Positions 7,491 to 10,773 of a stretch of DNA of 10,773 bases are shown one piece after another. The notes under the pieces are model-generated. The model was given only the letters and a program-made list of their open reading frames with translations, was not told the DNA's origin and made no database searches. The DNA is from Planctomycetaceae bacterium (GTDB lineage: Bacteria > Planctomycetota > Planctomycetia > Pirellulales > UBA1268), in the NCBI GenBank assembly GCA_947464585.1, contig CANHYS010000031.1:1-10773 (forward strand). The letters run 5' to 3'. Numbering within the stretch: position 1 is the stretch's first letter; every line of letters starts with the position of its first letter. The translations under genes and the position numbers were made by a program.

Positions 7491-8216
7491 TTAGCCTAGG
7501 TTGCGCTCTGGTGCGCCTACGTAAGAAAAACCGTCTCCGGATTCATGAATTTCGTGACGGCCGCCGTCAGAACCGTCACGCCCGTCAGGACCGGCGCCCA
7601 CACCCGCCCGGATGCGGCTGGCGCAGGCCTCGAACCGGTCATAGAGTTCGTAGAGCGATTCCCGGAGATTCCCGCCGTGGAGGGCGAATGCAGCCTCAAC
7701 ATCGGTCTCATGAATCAGGTGACCGTGCCAACACGCATGGCCGGGCAGGCTCCGCACGATCGACTGGAGGAGGCTCGCGCTGGTGCCACAGCGGATAAGT
7801 TCCGGCATGCCAGTCCCGCGGTGACTTGTCACGAGAAGCCCGCAGCCCGACACACGCGCCGCCAGCCGCAACACGCTGCGGGCGGTGACGCCGAGACACT
7901 CCCAACTGTCGATGCAGACGGTGTCGCCAGCAGCGGCACCCCGTATCGCCGTCCACGCCGTCGGCACATCCCACCATGAATGCAGGCGAGCACGCCGCAC
8001 TCGGTCACCGCGGCGCTCGAGCGCTGCGGCGAGGTGCGTCAGCAACGTCGACTTGCCGCTGCCGTGCGGCCCGACGATCGCCGCCGTGCCGCAAAGCTCC
8101 CGTAGCCGATCGAGGAGTGCATCGACATCGACGGGGCTGCCCATGACGTCGAGCGGCTCGATGCGGCCGGGCCGCGTGAACCGGGTCGCAAACGGATTCG
8201 TCACCGGAACGGCCAC
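7491..8216 (-). CDS. P-loop ATP-binding protein linked to arrestin-like genes
   Basis: A 241-aa nucleotide-binding protein of no named family that I can assign. It opens with NPFATRFTRPGRIEPLD, then has a clear Walker A, GPHGSGKST (49-57). DTVCIDSWECLG (98-109) fits a Walker B strand (Asp103, with Glu106 as possible catalytic base). A following strand, GLLVTSHRG (126-134), ends in a sensor-like Thr/Ser-His. The last 40 residues are Gly- and Asp-rich and probably flexible. There is no membrane segment. Two starts are plausible: GTG at 8216, preceded by GAGG at 8-nt spacing and 2 nt past the upstream stop, or TTG at 8222, which overlaps that stop as TTGA. I prefer the GTG; the longer open frame to 8327 lies inside the upstream gene. 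Position implies that it works with the DUF3592 and arrestin-like proteins, perhaps as an energy-using or regulatory partner; that is inference. Confidence 0.78.
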   Translation of the reverse strand: MAVPVTNPFATRFTRPGRIEPLDVMGSPVDVDALLDRLRELCGTAAIVGPHGSGKSTLLTHLAAALERRGDRVRRARLHSWWDVPTAWTAIRGAAAGDTVCIDSWECLGVTARSVLRLAARVSGCGLLVTSHRGTGMPELIRCGTSASLLQSIVRSLPGHACWHGHLIHETDVEAAFALHGGNLRESLYELYDRFEACASRIRAGVGAGPDGRDGSDGGRHEIHESGDGFSYVGAPERNLG

Positions 8217-8218
8217 CT

Positions 8219-8647
8219 TCAAGCCCTCGACGACACAAGCTGGGCCGGCGGAATACGGCCGAGCGTGAACACGTGCTCCGAGACGAAGTCGCGGGAGCCC
8301 TCGAAAAAGAGCCGCACGCGAACACACCAGCGGACCTTGACGATCACCCCCTCGTAGGAGAGCGGGCTCTGGGGCAAAGGCGTGGTGAATGCGCCGGTTG
8401 TCGTCGCCGACGGCAGCAGAGCACGGTCGGCGAGCCTCTGGAAAAAATGCACTCCAAGATCTTCCTCACCCTTCCCTTCCGTATACCAGAGGACGGAGTG
8501 TTCGATCGCACAGATGCGTTCCCCCTCGCAGCCCTCGATACGGTACCTGACCGAGAGATGATCGCGGGGCTCATGCTGACGATGTGGTCTGTCGAACTGT
8601 ATGTCGACCCTCGGCATGACCGAGCCACGGTCCACTGGCTTTGTCAT
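8219..8647 (-). CDS. small arrestin-fold-like protein
   Basis: A 142-aa cytoplasmic protein that I read as a single beta-sandwich domain like the N-terminal arrestin or Spo0M fold. Visible features are a first strand VDIQFDRPHRQHEPRDHLSV and a segment with IEHSVLWYTEGKGEEDLGVH (48-67). The motif PLSYEGVIVKVRWCVRVRL (95-113) follows and resembles the arrestin-type SYeG-x-x-x-x-(V/I)-x-W strand pair. There is no signal peptide and no membrane segment. The ATG at 8647 overlaps the stop of the DUF3592 gene as ATGA, with GAGG 7 nt upstream; the internal Met11 is a weaker alternative start. Arrestin-fold proteins usually act as adaptors in protein-protein contacts. The fold call rests on motif pattern only, so I hold it at moderate confidence; the reality of the gene is well supported by its packing. 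Confidence 0.75.
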   Translation of the reverse strand: MTKPVDRGSVMPRVDIQFDRPHRQHEPRDHLSVRYRIEGCEGERICAIEHSVLWYTEGKGEEDLGVHFFQRLADRALLPSATTTGAFTTPLPQSPLSYEGVIVKVRWCVRVRLFFEGSRDFVSEHVFTLGRIPPAQLVSSRA

Positions 8648-10014
8648 CGCGACACCTCACTCGACCGCGACACCTCACCGGTCCCCGCGGTGCGGGGCGG
8701 CACCTCCTTCGCCTCGTCGTCGGGTGGAAACACCACAACGGGGAAAATTCGGGAAAACGCCGGCCAACGGTCGGGAGTGCCACGAACGACGAGCCGCCAG
8801 CGGACTGCGTTGTGGGACGACGTGAACGAGTGCATGGAGCCCGGGGGAATCTCGACCACGGCCCGCGCCTCGAATCGGGAATGGGGGGCCGCGTTCACAT
8901 CGTGAAAGACGGCCACCGATTGTTTCCAGACGACCGCTTGCTCCGTGCGGGTGTCGGTTCCCTGCCGAAAGGTCGCCTGCTCCTCCAACTCGAGCGACAA
9001 CGCAAGCGACCGAATCGTTCCCGTGCCACCCTGTGCGAGCAGGACGTCATACCGTCTGCCGGGGAGCAGCGGATGATCCGCGATCTCCAGTTGGGTCGGC
9101 CCGACGGCCGTCGCGAACACGAGGCTTTTGACGAACATGAAGACTCCACCGATGCCTACCCCGAGGAATGGCACCAGCAAGGCGAACAGCCACCAGTCGA
9201 TCCTGCCTCCCAGCAGGTCGAGGCCGGCTCCCACCGCCAGCACCACCAGCACGGCATTCCAGAGGAGAGCGAACAGCCCAAAGCCCACAAGCGTCCAGTT
9301 CTCCGGGCTTTCAATCGGCAGCCGATAGCGCAGGATCGTGCCTGGTGAATTGACAAGATCGTCCCAAACAGGCACCGCCGGATAGCCGGGCGCCGCCAAC
9401 GTCGGCTGGGCCAGCGGATCGAGCAATTCGGAGAGCCCGGCAGACGCCGCCCGATGTTCCTCCGATTTGCCCCAGGACCTCAGCCCGCGGACCAGGCCCG
9501 ACCCACCAATGAGGACGAGGGCCCCGGGCAGCAGCAGCGACAGCAGCCAGAGCCACCAGTTGTAGCCGCGTTGCAACACCACCGTCTGGGGTGCGGCGGG
9601 GTCGTACCAGCAGGCGGCCTCGGACCCGAGTGTCCATGCCGCCAGACGTCGCAGCGCTGCCTCACGATCGGGCGTGTTCTCAGTGGATGGCCCGTCGCTC
9701 CATGACTCGTGCACACTCCCATTGGCAACGTAACGCACCCGTAGACACGGTCGCCAGGTCGTAATCACCGCCGCTGGCGGATCCGCGACGGTTGTGCGTG
9801 CCAGCCCTTTCGCCAGGATCGTGCATTGGCTTTCAAGAAACGCGTGGTTGATCCGCCACTCGGGAGCAGCCACGCCAGAAACCAACAGCGCGCCGAAAAA
9901 GAGCCCGGCCAGGAGAAGCGTGCCGTGGAACAGACCGTCGCCGAAGACTCCCCACTCCCGGGAACCCGTCCGCCGATGGCCGCGCTTTTTGGAAAAAAAC
10001 CGCGGCAGCCTCAC
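8644..10014 (-). CDS. DUF3592-type multi-pass membrane protein with arrestin-like C-terminal domain
   Basis: A 456-aa integral membrane protein. The start is GTG at 10014, with AGGAG at 7-nt spacing (10022-10026 on the plus strand); the frame also allows a GTG at 10038, eight codons earlier, without a good site. A basic N-terminus leads into TM1 (about 29-49). A soluble loop (about 55-150) carries DUF3592-like features: LRVRYVANGSVHESW and CWYDPAAPQTVVLQRG. Then come TM2 (about 152-177) and TM3/TM4 (about 241-267 and 273-300). The remaining part (about 305-430) is beta-rich, with HPLLPGRRYDVLLAQ, SLELEEQATFRQGTDT and IPPGSMHSFTSSHNAVRWRL. That last motif resembles the arrestin-type proline, S-F and W-x-L pattern, so I suggest a membrane-tethered arrestin fold. 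The stop overlaps the next gene (ATGA). A GEVSRSSEVSR tail ends the protein. The function is unknown; a scaffold or receptor role with the next two genes is inferred. Confidence 0.85.
   Translation of the reverse strand: MRLPRFFSKKRGHRRTGSREWGVFGDGLFHGTLLLAGLFFGALLVSGVAAPEWRINHAFLESQCTILAKGLARTTVADPPAAVITTWRPCLRVRYVANGSVHESWSDGPSTENTPDREAALRRLAAWTLGSEAACWYDPAAPQTVVLQRGYNWWLWLLSLLLPGALVLIGGSGLVRGLRSWGKSEEHRAASAGLSELLDPLAQPTLAAPGYPAVPVWDDLVNSPGTILRYRLPIESPENWTLVGFGLFALLWNAVLVVLAVGAGLDLLGGRIDWWLFALLVPFLGVGIGGVFMFVKSLVFATAVGPTQLEIADHPLLPGRRYDVLLAQGGTGTIRSLALSLELEEQATFRQGTDTRTEQAVVWKQSVAVFHDVNAAPHSRFEARAVVEIPPGSMHSFTSSHNAVRWRLVVRGTPDRWPAFSRIFPVVVFPPDDEAKEVPPRTAGTGEVSRSSEVSR
8648..8678 (-). repeat. 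13-bp direct repeat carrying the ribosome-binding site of the arrestin-like gene
   Basis: The plus-strand sequence CGCGACACCTCAC occurs exactly at 8648-8660 and again at 8666-8678, an 18-bp period. On the coding strand each copy contains GAGG. The copy nearest the arrestin-like gene puts GAGG 7 nt before its ATG, an ideal Shine-Dalgarno position. In the DUF3592 frame the repeat encodes the C-terminal GEVSRSSEVSR, a six-codon duplication. Confidence 0.8.
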
Positions 10015-10107
10015 GATCGATCTCCTGCGGGCCGACACTTCATGTCCACCAACGTCACGCGCGATGCCTCCGCATCCCCGACGCTGCCCGCCTGCAACGT
10101 GCCAACA

Positions 10108-10470
10108 TCAGGCCTGGCTGCAGCTCTCTTCACGCGTCTCGGGCCCCCGCAGGCGGTCTTCGGCGACGTTGCCGACCATGCCACGAAGGGATCGCGGCCC
10201 AGCGGAGCCCGCCGGCAACGCAGGGCTCGTGCGATAAAAACCAATCTTCTCCAGTGACCGATAGACCTCTTCGAGCGTCTTTTCACCGAAGTTTGAAATC
10301 GAGAGCAGATCGGCGCGGGTGCAGTTGAGCAGGTCGTGGACCGTGAAGATGCCTTTTTCCTCGAGGCAATTGGTCGTGCGGACGGACAGCCCGATCTCGG
10401 CCGTACTCATTTCGAGCTTCTCGGCCATTTCGTCCGACTGCGTCAGGTTTTTGTAAGGAATGCGAGGCAT
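10108..10470 (-). CDS. free-standing RNA polymerase alpha C-terminal-domain protein
   Basis: A 120-aa protein in which residues 25-78 are an alpha-CTD (a helix-hairpin-helix-containing fold), with no alpha N-terminal assembly domain. In RNA polymerase the alpha-CTD binds UP elements and activators. The E. coli DNA-contact determinant is kept by alignment of motifs: Arg31 (R265), Asn34 (N268), Cys35 (C269), Gly62 (G296), Lys64 (K298) and Glu68 (E302), with Thr65 replacing S299. Residues 1-24 are a short polar lead, and 79-120 a Gly/Arg/Ser/Glu-rich tail with no motif I recognise. The ATG at 10470 has GGAGG at 6-nt spacing; the open frame to 10647 is an unsupported extension crossing the promoter region. 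The gene is divergent from the helicase gene and 93 bp upstream of the DUF3592 gene. A short GATGC/GCATC hairpin (10063-10076) lies in that gap. A role as a transcription regulator binding DNA or sigma factors is inference. Confidence 0.9.
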   Translation of the reverse strand: MPRIPYKNLTQSDEMAEKLEMSTAEIGLSVRTTNCLEEKGIFTVHDLLNCTRADLLSISNFGEKTLEEVYRSLEKIGFYRTSPALPAGSAGPRSLRGMVGNVAEDRLRGPETREESCSQA

Positions 10471-10506
10471 GGGGTCCCTCCCGTGCGAATGAATGATGCG
10501 ATCCGT

Positions 10507-10522
10507 CGGGCAATCGTGCCCG
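10507..10522. repeat. perfect inverted repeat, 6-bp arms, in the divergent promoter region
   Basis: CGGGCA (10507-10512) and TGCCCG (10517-10522) flank a 4-nt spacer. It lies 37 nt upstream of the alpha-CTD gene's ATG, so it could form an mRNA leader hairpin for that gene or a protein-binding site. Confidence 0.5.
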
Positions 10523-10538
10523 GGACAGGTATGAGGGG

Positions 10539-10559
10539 AATATACTCGAAAGGGTTCGA
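10539..10559. promoter_or_regulatory. -10-like element next to a perfect inverted repeat
   Basis: AATATACT (10539-10546) gives a -10-like TATACT on the plus strand (towards the helicase) and TATATT on the minus strand (towards the alpha-CTD gene). Overlapping its edge, TCGAA (10546-10550) and TTCGA (10555-10559) form a perfect inverted repeat around AGGG. I find no matching -35 hexamer at 15-19 bp spacing on either strand. It is the most AT-rich spot in the divergent gap and the best promoter/operator candidate there, but unproven. Confidence 0.35.
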
Positions 10560-10662
10560 AACCGGCTACCTTCGTCCCATTCGAGTGGTGGTGCAGTCGC
10601 CGCGAAACATGGCCCGAACACCTCACGAAATTCCCGTGCCTGCCCATCCTTCAGCCCTTTCC

Positions 10663-10773
10663 ATGAACACGCTGAACCCGTCTCAGCAGCTTGCGGCCAC
10701 GCATGTCGAGGGGCCGCTGCTGGTGCTAGCAGGGCCCGGGAGCGGCAAGACACGCGTCGTGACCCACCGGATC
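10663..10773 (+). CDS. UvrD/PcrA-type DNA helicase, N-terminal fragment (runs off the window)
   Basis: Only the first 37 codons are inside the window. They start [14 protein letters not shown], the Q-motif that contacts adenine in superfamily 1A helicases, followed by [17 protein letters not shown], the Walker A/motif I with the catalytic Lys29. This order and spacing are typical of UvrD, PcrA and Rep, 3'-5' helicases for repair and replication restart. The fragment is too short to choose between them or to exclude a UvrD-like nuclease fusion. No Shine-Dalgarno sequence is visible before the ATG; an in-frame GTG at 10636 is a weaker alternative start. The gene is divergent from the alpha-CTD gene with 192 bp between the two starts. 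Confidence 0.9.
   Translation, partial: MNTLNPSQQLAATHVEGPLLVLAGPGSGKTRVVTHRI

Noticed and set aside
10011..10286. A 91-codon minus-strand frame ending GTGA-overlapped with the DUF3592 start
   Set aside because: Most of it overlaps the alpha-CTD coding region in another frame and its composition is that of a shadow. The overlap at the stop appears coincidental.
10471..10647. N-terminal extension of the alpha-CTD protein to 10647
   Set aside because: The ATG at 10470 has a near-ideal GGAGG site. The extension would cross both inverted repeats and the likely promoter, and has no homology-like features.
1..10773. CRISPR arrays, tRNA or rRNA genes, insertion sequences, phage or toxin-antitoxin genes
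   Set aside because: I found no regularly spaced repeats, no tRNA-like fold, no transposase motifs and no terminal inverted repeats; the genes look like stable chromosomal content.

Overview
The window is high-GC bacterial DNA that I attribute, by inference, to a planctomycete, most likely of the Pirellula type. The reasons are the mix of gene families: a DUF3592 membrane protein next to arrestin-like proteins, a membrane-anchored formylglycine-generating enzyme, a free-standing RNA polymerase alpha C-terminal domain, and long Pro/Gln/Ala-rich secreted proteins. No 16S or other taxonomic marker is present; the rpoC fragment could settle the lineage.

Layout. The plus strand (1-4305) carries the 3' end of rpoC followed by a stem-loop, a gap of about 260 bp, an exported protein of unknown function with two similar beta-rich halves, a CHAD-domain (polyphosphate-binding) protein, and an FGE/sulfatase-modifying enzyme whose ATG overlaps the CHAD stop codon (ATGA). 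This last pair is almost certainly translated as a unit. A 50-bp convergent gap with a short hairpin separates it from the minus-strand block.

The minus strand (10470 down to 4356) holds six codirectional genes. In order of transcription they are: a free-standing alpha-CTD protein, a DUF3592 multi-pass membrane protein with an arrestin-like C-terminal domain, a small arrestin-like protein, a P-loop ATP-binding protein, a secreted Pro/Gln/Ala-rich protein with a Cys cluster, and a full-length PolX DNA polymerase with PHP domain. The middle three are tightly packed (an ATGA overlap, then a 2-nt gap or TTGA overlap) and look like one functional unit. A divergent 192-bp region with two perfect inverted repeats separates the alpha-CTD gene from the first 37 codons of a UvrD/PcrA-type helicase, which runs off the right edge.

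How the parts fit. PolX and the helicase are DNA repair and replication functions, and rpoC and the alpha-CTD protein belong to transcription. The FGE would activate sulfatases by oxidising an active-site Cys to formylglycine. The membrane protein, arrestin-like and P-loop trio is the part most likely to be an undescribed system. Nothing here looks like a phage, insertion sequence, CRISPR array or RNA gene.
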